Below, piece by piece: positions 17,784 to 26,619 of a stretch of 34,188 bases of DNA. The translations under genes were made by a program, and so were the position numbers. The notes beneath the pieces are model-generated. The model was not told where the DNA came from. It saw only the letters and a list, made by a program, of their open reading frames with translations, and searched no databases. Each line of letters starts with the position of its first letter. Positions within the stretch are counted from its first letter, which is position 1. The stretch is from assembly GCA_018263585.1 (NCBI GenBank), contig JAANWZ010000093.1:1-34188 (forward strand), in the 5' to 3' direction. This DNA comes from Calditrichota bacterium. Its GTDB lineage: Bacteria > Electryoneota > Electryoneia > Electryoneales > Electryoneaceae.

Positions 17784-20371
17784 AGCGGAAACACCTTCGA
17801 ACGGTCGAGCTCGAGCTTGCGCGCGAAGTCTTCGATGTACCAGCGCGTGATCCGGTCGTTCGAGAGCGCCATGTCGAGCTGCTTCGTGAGCATCACGAGT
17901 CTGCCGACGCGGTTGATGTTCAGCTCCGCCGGCTCGCGCTCCATTCCGGTCGCGCGGCAGTCGATGTAGTCGGATTTCACCGTGTGTTCGAACCCCATCC
18001 GGTCGAGCAGTTCTTCCAGCAGTCCGATTCTTCTCCGCCTCCGTTTGTCAGCGGCGCCGCCACCCTTGTAATGTACGCGGATCAGGTTGCGCGCGGCATC
18101 GTCCGAAAGCACCGCTTCCACGCTCGTGAAATGATACCCGAGGTACAGGTTCGCGAGCATGTACTCGCGGCGGACGACGGCAAAGCTGCTCTCCGTGAAC
18201 TGCGCCTCGCCCGGCAGCCCCTGGTCGCTGCGTCGATCCACCCGCAGCCGCGCCGGTTCCGGGTAGGCGAACGGCCACTTCTCCGCGAGCAAACCGTCCC
18301 AGAACGCGCGCATCGGGGCCGAGGGAATCGATTGATCGTCGTACGGTTTCGTGCGCGCGTGCCCCGTCTCCTCGTCGAGGTTCAGGATCATCACGGGAAA
18401 CGGGAGCGCGGTCTTCAGCCGCACGCCGAGATCCTGCCTCCGCCCGAGCGACCGGGCGTACGCGAACACCTCCTCGATTCCCCGCTGGTGCGCGAAACGC
18501 GTGATGTCGTGCAGTGTGCGGCACCGCTCCGGCCGGAACTCGGGGTCGCGCGGATTCACCAGGTGCAGCGGTGAAATGAGCGCGAGCAGCCGGCGCAACA
18601 GATCGAAGATCGCCGTGTCCTGGAACAGGTCATACTCCGGCCGCCGCGCCTGCATGAGCTCCGTGTTGCAGCCGGCGTACACCCGCGTCCCCGACGCGTC
18701 CACGGTGACCTCTGTCCCCGCCGGCAACCGCTTTCGCGCCTGCACGAGACCAACGATCGTCGGCAGCCTCCGCTCGCGCACGAGCGTCGCCATGTGGCTC
18801 GCGCTGCTGCCGACCTCGGTGACAACCGCCGCCGCGCGATCCAGCACCTGCGCCAGCGCCGGGAACGGGTTCGCGGCGACAACCACGCTGCCGTGCCGCA
18901 CCGGCGCGAGATCCGCCTCGCCGGATACGTGCGCGACCTCCCCGCATCCCGCCCCCGGGCAGATCGTCGTGCCCCCCTCCGCCAGCAGCTCATGATCGCT
19001 CATGTCCGGCAGTTCGAACGACGGCTGCGCGCAGATCGTCCGCAGCGGCCGCGTCTGCAACATGTAGATCGCTCCCGTCCCGTCGATTGCCCATTCGACG
19101 TCCTGCGGGTGTTCGTAGTGATCCTCGATCCGGGTCGCGATCCGCGCCAGTTCAACCAGTTGCCGGTCGTCGAGACACGGCCGCCCGCGCAGCTCTTCCG
19201 GGACGGGCATTTCCCGCGTTCCGTTGCCCGCGTCCAGCTTCAGTTGCACCCCCTTCTCGTGCACCGCGCGTTCGAGGATCTCATTGCTGTCACGGGAGAT
19301 TCGGTACACGTCCGGCGTGAGCACACCGCCGACGAGATACGGCCCGAGCCCGTAGATCGCATGCACCTGGATCACGGCGTCTTCCGGGTCGAGCGGATCG
19401 CGCGTGTAGATGACGCCGCTCACGGCCGCGTCCACCATCCGCGTGCAGCCCACGCTCATCGACAGGTTCGCCTCTTCCAGCGAGTGGCTGAGGAAGTAGT
19501 AGATCGCGCGGGGACTGTACTTGCTCGCGAGGATCTGCCGGTAGCGATCGAGAATCTCACCGGGAGGGACGTTGAGGAAGCTGGAATACTGGCCGGCGAA
19601 GCTGAACAGCGTGTCCTCGCCGACGGCACTCGAACGGAGCGCGACAGGCTCCGGCCCCGCATCCCCCGTGAGCTCGCCGTACGCTTCACGAACCGCGTCC
19701 GCGAGATCCTCCGGGATCGGCGCCGTCAGGATCCGCTCGCGCAGCGTCGCGCTCGCCCGCTCGAGATCCTCCTGGTCGCGGATGTCCAGCTCGGTGAGCG
19801 TCTCGTGGATGCGGTCGGCGAGACGGTTTTCCGCCAACACGTGCTGGAACGCGTGCGTCGTAATCGCGAACCCGTCGGGGATATTCAGCCCGAGCGCGCG
19901 CAGTTCCCCGAGTTGCGCGTTCTTGCCGCCGACGCTCGCGCTGTGCACACGGCCGATCCGTGCAAACTCTAGCACGAACGGCCCCGGGAGCACATCTCGG
20001 CCGCCGGGAAGCAGCCCGTCGATCTGGTTCCAGATCGCTTGTGCGCGCGCGCGCAACGTCTCGTACGGCTCGCCCCCGAGATCGATGATCCGCTCGATGA
20101 TGTCGCCGATCCCGTCCCGCAACGTCTCGATCGACCTGCGCACGTACACGATGTCAAAGAGAAAGTCGCCCTGCGCTTTCTCCTCCATGTCGCCGATCAC
20201 CGAGAGCACGCGGTTGTTGCTCTCGACCAGCGCGCGGAAACCGTCGAACCGCCGGCGCAGATTCTCGAGATCAACCGCCGCCTCGGAACCGGCCGTCTCA
20301 CCGCCCGCGCCGTTCCCGGCGCCGCCCTCCCCGCGCGCACCCTGCCTGCGCTTCCGCAGCCAGCCCATCAT
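17780..20371 (-). CDS. PEP synthase/PPDK-like protein: ATP-grasp plus phosphohistidine domain, no recognisable PEP-binding TIM barrel
   Basis: ARIGRVHSASVGGKNAQLGELRALGLNIPDGFAIT; ALRSSAVGEDTLFSFAGQYSSFLNV; DVEWAIDGTGAIYMLQTRP; TEVGSSASHMATLVRERRLPTIVG. Remaining C-terminus does not read as PEP-utilizers_C. Confidence 0.85.
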   Translation of the reverse strand: MMGWLRKRRQGARGEGGAGNGAGGETAGSEAAVDLENLRRRFDGFRALVESNNRVLSVIGDMEEKAQGDFLFDIVYVRRSIETLRDGIGDIIERIIDLGGEPYETLRARAQAIWNQIDGLLPGGRDVLPGPFVLEFARIGRVHSASVGGKNAQLGELRALGLNIPDGFAITTHAFQHVLAENRLADRIHETLTELDIRDQEDLERASATLRERILTAPIPEDLADAVREAYGELTGDAGPEPVALRSSAVGEDTLFSFAGQYSSFLNVPPGEILDRYRQILASKYSPRAIYYFLSHSLEEANLSMSVGCTRMVDAAVSGVIYTRDPLDPEDAVIQVHAIYGLGPYLVGGVLTPDVYRISRDSNEILERAVHEKGVQLKLDAGNGTREMPVPEELRGRPCLDDRQLVELARIATRIEDHYEHPQDVEWAIDGTGAIYMLQTRPLRTICAQPSFELPDMSDHELLAEGGTTICPGAGCGEVAHVSGEADLAPVRHGSVVVAANPFPALAQVLDRAAAVVTEVGSSASHMATLVRERRLPTIVGLVQARKRLPAGTEVTVDASGTRVYAGCNTELMQARRPEYDLFQDTAIFDLLRRLLALISPLHLVNPRDPEFRPERCRTLHDITRFAHQRGIEEVFAYARSLGRRQDLGVRLKTALPFPVMILNLDEETGHARTKPYDDQSIPSAPMRAFWDGLLAEKWPFAYPEPARLRVDRRSDQGLPGEAQFTESSFAVVRREYMLANLYLGYHFTSVEAVLSDDAARNLIRVHYKGGGAADKRRRRRIGLLEELLDRMGFEHTVKSDYIDCRATGMEREPAELNINRVGRLVMLTKQLDMALSNDRITRWYIEDFARKLELDRSKVFPL

Positions 20372-20569
20372 CCCCCCATCAGCAGATGAACCTCGGAAGC
20401 GTTCACTCGTTGACCCGCTTGTGAAGAAAGTACCGCGTTGCGCGCGCAGGAGCAAAACGGCTCTCGTCCGCCCGCGCTCCTGACTGTCGTCCCGGATCCC
20501 TCAGCCCGGCTGCTTACATTCGCCGGTGAACAAGCTGAATCGCCGGTATCCCGGCGGGGAGGAGTGTTC

Positions 20570-22132
20570 ATGGAACCTGATCTCAGCGCCGAAGATCGGA
20601 GACAACTCCGCGAACGCGGCATCGAGGAGAGCACACTTCGCGCTCAACTTGACCAGATTCGACGCGGGACGGTGCGCACGGAACTGGTGCGCGCCTGTAC
20701 CGCCGGGGATGGCATCCGACAGCTCACACGAAATCAGCGCGAATCCGCCCGCGAGGCGCACCGGAAAGCGGCGGCCCGGGGGAGATTCATCAAGTTCGTG
20801 CCCGCCTCCGGCGCCGCGAGCAGGATGTTCAAACCGCTGCTCACTGTGCTCCGAACCGTCGATCACGAGACCGGTATCGACGAACTCCGGCGCAGTGCGG
20901 GCAGCGGGGATGAGGATGCGCGGTTCGCGGTCACGTTCCTCGAAAACGTGCGCCGGTTTCCGTTTGCCCCCGCACTCGCGGAACTGCTCGCGCGCAGAGG
21001 GACAACGCTTGACGCGGAGCCGGATGCGGGCCGGGTGCGGAACGTGCTTGCGGCCGTGCTCGAGCCCGACGGGCTCGCCTTCGCGTCGCTCCCAAAAGGG
21101 CTGATACCGTTTCATCGTGCCGGGGACGATGTCCGCACGCCCGTGACCGAACACATGTTTGAAGCAAGCGATTATGTGCGTGGTGCGGACGGTCGGGCCC
21201 CCCTCCACTTCACCGTCTCGCCGCAGCATCGAGCCCGGTTCGACGACCGGGTGCGCCGGGACGCGCGCCGATTTCCGCACACCGAGTTCGCCGTCTCGTT
21301 CTCGGAGCAGGCCGCGTCCACGGACACGATTGCGGCGGATCTGGACAATCGGCCGCTCCGGGATCGGGATGGCCGGCTCGTGTTCCGGCCCGGGGGGCAC
21401 GGCGCCCTGCTCCCGAACCTGAACGCGCTCGACGCCGATTTCGTGTACATCAAGAACGTGGACAACGTCGTCCCGCCCGATCGCGCCGAGCTCACGCTCG
21501 TGACGATGCGCGAACTGGCCGGGGTTCTCGCCCAACTCGTTGAGCGTCGTAACGAGGCGCTGGAGGAATTGGCGTCTCCGCCGGCGGATGCGTTCTTAAT
21601 AGAAAGATGGAAGAAATGGGTCTCTGAAACACTGGAGCTGGAGGTCAACCTCCCGCAACCGGGCGGTGCAGAGACGAGGAGGCAGGCACTCTTCGACGAG
21701 CTGAACCGCCCGGTCAGGGTCTGTGGAATGGTGCGAAACGTCGGTCAGCCCGGCGGCGGGCCGTTCTGGGTCAGGCGTTCCAGCGGTCGCATCGACCGGC
21801 AGATCGTGGAAATGTCGCAGATCGAGCTCGGGGACCCGGGCCAGGCGGAAATAGTCGCGGGCGCGACTCATTTCAACCCTGTCGAGATCGTCTGCGCACT
21901 GCGCGATCACCGCGGGAAGCCGTACGATCTCCGGCGGTACGTCGATCCGGAAACCGCGTTCATCGCGCGCAAATCAAAGGACGGCCGGGAGTTGAAGGCG
22001 CTGGAGTTGCCGGGCCTTTGGAACGGGTCGATGGCCGACTGGCTCACCGTGTTCGTGGAAGTCCCGGAGCAGACGTTCAACCCGGTGAAGACGGTGAATG
22101 ACCTGCTCGGCGAGGCGCACCGGCCGTTATGA
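20570..22132 (+). CDS. DUF4301-like protein
   Basis: LSAEDRRQLRERGI and GRFIKFVPASGAASRMFKPLL match my recollection of DUF4301 proteins; GGGGAGGAG RBS 5-6 nt before ATG. Confidence 0.75.
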   Translation: MEPDLSAEDRRQLRERGIEESTLRAQLDQIRRGTVRTELVRACTAGDGIRQLTRNQRESAREAHRKAAARGRFIKFVPASGAASRMFKPLLTVLRTVDHETGIDELRRSAGSGDEDARFAVTFLENVRRFPFAPALAELLARRGTTLDAEPDAGRVRNVLAAVLEPDGLAFASLPKGLIPFHRAGDDVRTPVTEHMFEASDYVRGADGRAPLHFTVSPQHRARFDDRVRRDARRFPHTEFAVSFSEQAASTDTIAADLDNRPLRDRDGRLVFRPGGHGALLPNLNALDADFVYIKNVDNVVPPDRAELTLVTMRELAGVLAQLVERRNEALEELASPPADAFLIERWKKWVSETLELEVNLPQPGGAETRRQALFDELNRPVRVCGMVRNVGQPGGGPFWVRRSSGRIDRQIVEMSQIELGDPGQAEIVAGATHFNPVEIVCALRDHRGKPYDLRRYVDPETAFIARKSKDGRELKALELPGLWNGSMADWLTVFVEVPEQTFNPVKTVNDLLGEAHRPL

Positions 22133-22264
22133 GCGTTGACGCCGGGTGATTGTGGTTGCGACTGCTGAGCGCGCGGGCGAGCCGAGTGAGGTTCGTAGCC
22201 CGGGCTCGCCGAACCCGTCGGTCGGCGTGTGGGGTTGGACGCGCGCGGCTGGCGTAAGACTGTT

Positions 22265-22345
22265 CTGAAGGTCAGTAGTAGCCCGGGTTCGCCGAACCCG
22301 GGACTGAAGGTCAGTTCGTAGTAGTAGTCCCGGGTTCGGGTGAGG
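22265..22345. repeat. Palindromic/direct repeat cluster (CTGAAGGTCAGT x2; CCCGGGTTCGCCGAACCCGGG hairpin)
   Basis: CTGAAGGTCAGT at 22265 and 22304; 9-bp perfect stem at 22282..22302. Confidence 0.8.
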
Positions 22346-22619
22346 CTATTGTGAAAAGTGAGTTTAGAAATAAGCAGCCCACTAAAACCGGATGTTCAAA
22401 TAAAACAGATCTCCGGAAAAAGCGGAGCTGCCCAACAGGATAAGAGTTTGATTACGCTGGTCATAGCATTATCTCGGAATCGCCCGAGTACCCCGCGGCC
22501 GCATCAGCCACCTGCTGCGGTGCGGGCCCGGCTTACACTCACGAGCGCGCGGCAGTGAGAGAGCATGGCGCGGGAAATGAAAAGCGGAGGGAGACGGTCC
22601 GCGGGAACGGCTGCGCCGG

Positions 22620-22829
22620 CTACTTCTTCTCAGTTTCCTCCGACCCGCCTTCGTCGGCGATCGACTTCTTCTCGCCGTCGTCGTCCCGGACACCCTTCTT
22701 GAATTCCTTGATTCCGGTGCCGATCCCTTTCATCATCTCGGGGATCTTGCGACCGCCGAACAGGATGAGCAGGGCGATCACGACGAGCACCAGTTCCCAG
22801 TGACCGGGGATGTAGAGGGGGATGATCAT
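22620..22829 (-). CDS. tatA: Sec-independent translocase TatA/TatE family protein
   Basis: 69 aa: N-terminal TM helix, LILFGGRKIPEMMKGIGTGIKEFKKGV amphipathic helix. Confidence 0.92.
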   Translation of the reverse strand: MIIPLYIPGHWELVLVVIALLILFGGRKIPEMMKGIGTGIKEFKKGVRDDDGEKKSIADEGGSEETEKK

Positions 22830-22888
22830 CAGGCGCTCCCGGGCGCGAATGCGTTCGCTGTCTGATTCGGATTCCGCCGCCGCACGGC

Positions 22889-23284
22889 CTACGAGGAAAT
22901 CAACGAGATCAACTTCACCATCACAGTCGTTTCAAGGTACTCAAGATCGATCGGCTTGGTCACAAAGTCGGCCGCCCCGAGAGCCAGCGCTTCCCGGCCG
23001 ATGTTCACCTCGTGCACGGCCGTGACCATGATCACGCCCACGCTCTCGTCCACGTCTCGAATGCGCCGCAACGTTTCCAGGCCGTCCATTTCAGGCATGC
23101 GCACGTCGAGCAGGATCACATGCGGGTTGAACGGGCGCAGCGCGTCGAGCGCGTCCCGGCCGCTCGTGGCCATCTTCGTCTCGTACCCCTTGAGCTCGAA
23201 AAAAGTCGCGAGGAAATCGCAGATGTCGGGTTCATCATCGACGATCAGGATTCGCCCGCGGGAATGCGTCGGTTCCTGAGTCAT
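22889..23284 (-). CDS. REC-only response regulator
   Basis: ILIVDDEPDICDFL, HVILLDVRMPEMDG, VTAVHEV, VTKPID. Confidence 0.92.
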   Translation of the reverse strand: MTQEPTHSRGRILIVDDEPDICDFLATFFELKGYETKMATSGRDALDALRPFNPHVILLDVRMPEMDGLETLRRIRDVDESVGVIMVTAVHEVNIGREALALGAADFVTKPIDLEYLETTVMVKLISLISS

Positions 23285-23438
23285 CGGCAATTCCGAAGTT
23301 TCGATTCGCCCAGCGGTCAATTCGACCGGCAATATAGGTCGGCGGAACTCAACCGTGCAATCGGGTTCCGCGGCAATCCGGATCACGTGTGCGTCAGGAA
23401 ACGCCGCTCGCACGGCGGAGTTTCTTGTTGCCCTCGTC

Positions 23439-24806
23439 TCAACTTCTTGTTCCCGAGCCGGCGGCGGCCGCGCGTCCCTCGCTCTCATCGACCCGCAGCA
23501 GCAGCACGATCCCGGCAATGAAGAACACGATCACACTGAGGATCGCGGTCCGCAGCGAGCCCGTCACCGTCACGATCAGTCCGTAACTGAGCGGACCGAG
23601 CACTGACGCGAATCGACCGGACACGGCGAAGAACCCGAAAAACTCGGCCTCCCGCGACGGGGGGGTGAACTCGCCCTGCATCGCGCGCGCCAGCGATTGC
23701 GAGGCCCCGAGCACGATCCCGGCGACGACCCCGAGCACGAAATACTCCTCGACCGGATACCCGGTCCAGCCGACGAAAAACGCGCCGGTGACGACTCCGC
23801 ACCAGATCGCCAGCGTTGACAGGAGCGCGGGTTTCAGTCCGACACGAACCGTGAGACGGCCGAACAGGAACGAACCGGCGAACGCGGTGAACTGGATCAC
23901 GAGGAAGAACGTGACGATCTCCCCCTGGCTCATTCCGAGTTCCTGATCTCCATAAATTGCGGCCATCAGAATTACCGTCTCGATCCCGTCGTGGAAAAAC
24001 AGGTTCGCGATCAGGAACCGCCACAGCTGTCTGTACCGGCGAACATCACGAAACGTCTCGCGGAGCCGGCTCACAGAGGCACGTGCCCCGTCGATGAACG
24101 AGTGCGTCGATGCAACCGCCCGTTCGCGAACGTTCGCGAACAGCGGCAGCGAGAACAGGCCCCACCAGATCGCGACGCTGAGGAAGCAGTGTTTCACGGT
24201 GAAGAAGCCGTCCGGCGCGCCGAGCAGGCCCGGCGATTCGAGCATGATCAGGTTGAACGCGAGCAGGAGGCCGCCGCCGAGGTAACCGACGCCCCAGCCG
24301 AATCCTGAAACGCGCCCCACCTCATCGGGATCGGCGAGTTCACGCAGGAAACCGTTGTAGAAGACATTTCCGCCGGCGAAGGCGAAGTTGGCTGCGATGA
24401 AGAACAGCCCGCCGAGCACCCATTCGCCCTCGTCCGCGAGCGACAGCAGCGCGGTCGAGATCACGCCGATAGTCACATACAGCGCGAGAAACCGTTTTTT
24501 CCCGGCGCGCGCGTCGGCCCACGCGCCGAGCAGCGGTGCGGTGAACGCGACCAGCAGCATCGACACGGTGACGATGAAGTTGAACATCGCGGCGCCGTGC
24601 ACGCGGAATGATGCTCCGAGCACGGAGACCGCAACGCCCGTCTCGCCGCCGGCGACGACGCCGGCGTAGTAGCGGTTGAAGACAACGGCGAGGATGCTGG
24701 TCGCGAACGCGGAGTTCGCAAAATCGTAGAGAGCCCAGGAGAGGATCTCGGGCGACCGGGCGCGCCGTGTGCTCAGCACGGTGTGCCGTCCCGGATTGAC
24801 GTGCAC
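23439..24806 (-). CDS. MFS transporter, UMF1/Atg22-like
   Basis: SWALYDFANSAFATSILAVVFNRYYA N-terminus and GASQSLARAMQGEFTPPSREAEFFGFFAVSGRFASVLGPLSYG are typical of the UMF1 family. Confidence 0.88.
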   Translation of the reverse strand: MHVNPGRHTVLSTRRARSPEILSWALYDFANSAFATSILAVVFNRYYAGVVAGGETGVAVSVLGASFRVHGAAMFNFIVTVSMLLVAFTAPLLGAWADARAGKKRFLALYVTIGVISTALLSLADEGEWVLGGLFFIAANFAFAGGNVFYNGFLRELADPDEVGRVSGFGWGVGYLGGGLLLAFNLIMLESPGLLGAPDGFFTVKHCFLSVAIWWGLFSLPLFANVRERAVASTHSFIDGARASVSRLRETFRDVRRYRQLWRFLIANLFFHDGIETVILMAAIYGDQELGMSQGEIVTFFLVIQFTAFAGSFLFGRLTVRVGLKPALLSTLAIWCGVVTGAFFVGWTGYPVEEYFVLGVVAGIVLGASQSLARAMQGEFTPPSREAEFFGFFAVSGRFASVLGPLSYGLIVTVTGSLRTAILSVIVFFIAGIVLLLRVDESEGRAAAAGSGTRS

Positions 24807-24813
24807 AACGTTC

Positions 24814-25830
24814 TCATCCGCCGAGCACGTCGTCTATCATCTCGTTGAGCAGCTCGTAGGATATCTGCCCGCGGCGAAAGTGAATCTCTCCGGTGGGTCC
24901 GACGATGAAGTTGGCCGGCGCCTGCTCGATCCCGAGATCGAACCGTGTCCACTCCGGCCCGTTCGTGTTGAACAGGAGCGGGAATGTGAGCCCGAGCTGC
25001 TCACGGATCGCCTCGAAGTCCTCCTGGTCGTCCTGATACCAGCCGACGTTGACACCGAGCACGCGGAACCCGTCGCCGGCCCGTTCCTGAAAAACCTGTT
25101 CGATGGACGGGAACTCGTCGCGGCACGGCTGGCAGTCGTAGAACCAGAAGGTGAGCAGCACGATGCGCCCGCGAAACTGGCCGAGGCTGTGCTCGCCGCC
25201 CCAGTCGTCGGGCAGCGTGAAATCGGGGAACAGCGAGCCGACCTCGGTGGAGACTGTTCCCTGTTCGAGTTCGAACTGAAACGTGTAGAACTCGCCGGCC
25301 TCGAGGCTCTCGCTCCGCAGCGCCGGGGGGAGCGTTCGGTGACCGGGTTTGTGCAGCGACAGGGTGTAGTCGCCCGGCGGGAGCAGGGAGTACTCGTCCG
25401 GCGGCCGCTCGGATTGTAGTTGCTCGTCGATGATCACAGTCGCGTCGGGGAGATTCGAGACGACCTTCACCGATGCGTTGTTTGCCTGCGAGTTGTCGGG
25501 TCTCGCGTAGAGGAAGTGTACCTGTGTTGTCTCCGGCGGATCGACTGTGACGACTCGGGTGGCGGGCGGGTAGCCCTGGCCCGGTCGCAGCGTGACGGTC
25601 ACCTCTCCGGGCGGCAGCTCACCAAGCACAGCCGGCACGGTTTGCGAACGAGGGACGCTGTTCACGAGTACCTGGGCCTGTTCCAGCGCGAAGCCCTGCG
25701 TGGTGTCCATCGCGGTCACACGAATCGCGCCCACCGGCTCGACCTCCGTCTGCTCGATTGCGCAACCGGCGATCAACCCCGCGGCTACGGTTAGTCCCGC
25801 CAGCCTGACTGCTGCGTTCCGATCCATCAT
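24814..25830 (-). CDS. Lipoprotein with PEGA-like repeats and thioredoxin/redoxin (TlpA-like) domain
   Basis: Lipobox LIAGC; ASVKVVSNLPDATVIIDEQ...LLPPGDYTLSLHKPGH (PEGA-like); VLLTFWFYDCQPCRDEFPSIEQVF (CxxC). Confidence 0.85.
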   Translation of the reverse strand: MMDRNAAVRLAGLTVAAGLIAGCAIEQTEVEPVGAIRVTAMDTTQGFALEQAQVLVNSVPRSQTVPAVLGELPPGEVTVTLRPGQGYPPATRVVTVDPPETTQVHFLYARPDNSQANNASVKVVSNLPDATVIIDEQLQSERPPDEYSLLPPGDYTLSLHKPGHRTLPPALRSESLEAGEFYTFQFELEQGTVSTEVGSLFPDFTLPDDWGGEHSLGQFRGRIVLLTFWFYDCQPCRDEFPSIEQVFQERAGDGFRVLGVNVGWYQDDQEDFEAIREQLGLTFPLLFNTNGPEWTRFDLGIEQAPANFIVGPTGEIHFRRGQISYELLNEMIDDVLGG

Positions 25831-25856
25831 GTTTGCTGCTCCTTCAGCGCACATGG

Positions 25857-26312
25857 TCAGTCTCGCGCCGACTCGTCCCGGCCGGTCTCACCGCCGGGAG
25901 ACTCCAGGCCTGTATCTTCGGCCAGATAACGGAGTTCGTCTCTCAGTTCCTGGATCTTGCGGATCCGTTCGCTGATCCGGTCGAACAGGTCCCTCTTCGC
26001 TTCGATCCCCTCCGCGATCAGGTAGGCGGCGGCCTCGCTCCGGCTGCGGAACAGGCCGGCGTCCTTTAGGTCGTTGATCCGGTTCAGCGACTCATCGTTG
26101 ATGCGCACCATCAGCACATGATCACGTGCTTCAAGCGCCTGTTTGACTACGCTGGACACGCTGCCGGCGACGCGTGTCGCAGTCCGCCGCACCCGTCCGC
26201 TCAAGTCCGCTTCGCGGTTCGAGAACTGAGTCTCGTCGTCAACATCTGAATTGGTGTCCGGCTCGCCGGAATCAGCGCGCGGTGCAGTGGGTTCGCGTTT
26301 GTCTTCCATCAT
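25857..26312 (-). CDS. Ribbon-helix-helix-like protein with C-terminal coiled coil
   Basis: HVLMVRINDESLNRINDLKDAGLFRSRSEAAAYLIAEGI fits a beta-helix-helix (RHH) pattern; helical tail RISERIRKIQELRDELRYLAED. Confidence 0.55.
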   Translation of the reverse strand: MMEDKREPTAPRADSGEPDTNSDVDDETQFSNREADLSGRVRRTATRVAGSVSSVVKQALEARDHVLMVRINDESLNRINDLKDAGLFRSRSEAAAYLIAEGIEAKRDLFDRISERIRKIQELRDELRYLAEDTGLESPGGETGRDESARD

Positions 26313-26619
26313 CCTCGGCCGTGTCAGTGGGGAATCTCCGGGTACTCTCCGCTGCCTGAGCTGCAATATCTCGGTTCTCTCCGTGCGCTCGCAAGCCGGC
26401 AGGCTCGGATATCGTCTCGCGACGGGGGGTCTCCGCTCTGAGCGGGATCTGTGCCGCACACCGTCCGGACAGTCCGGGACAGTCTGCAGCGAGGGCTGCA
26501 GGTGCCGGCTCCCGGTTCAGCTTCCTGCGAACAGAGTGCGGATGAACACGGTTTCCGGACGTCGGGCGGAGATGCCGATCCGTGGAAGCATAAACGGATC
26601 CGCGCCTCTCAGCCGGCCC

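Noticed and set aside
15966-17969. Long plus-strand ORF of 667 aa
   Set aside because: Antisense to the histidine kinase, which has clear domain motifs; no recognisable motif in this frame.
22448-22470. Possible cloning-vector (lacZ primer-like) sequence GATTACGCTGGTCATAGC
   Set aside because: Only short partial resemblance, not the exact M13/lacZ sequence; no flanking vector sequence.
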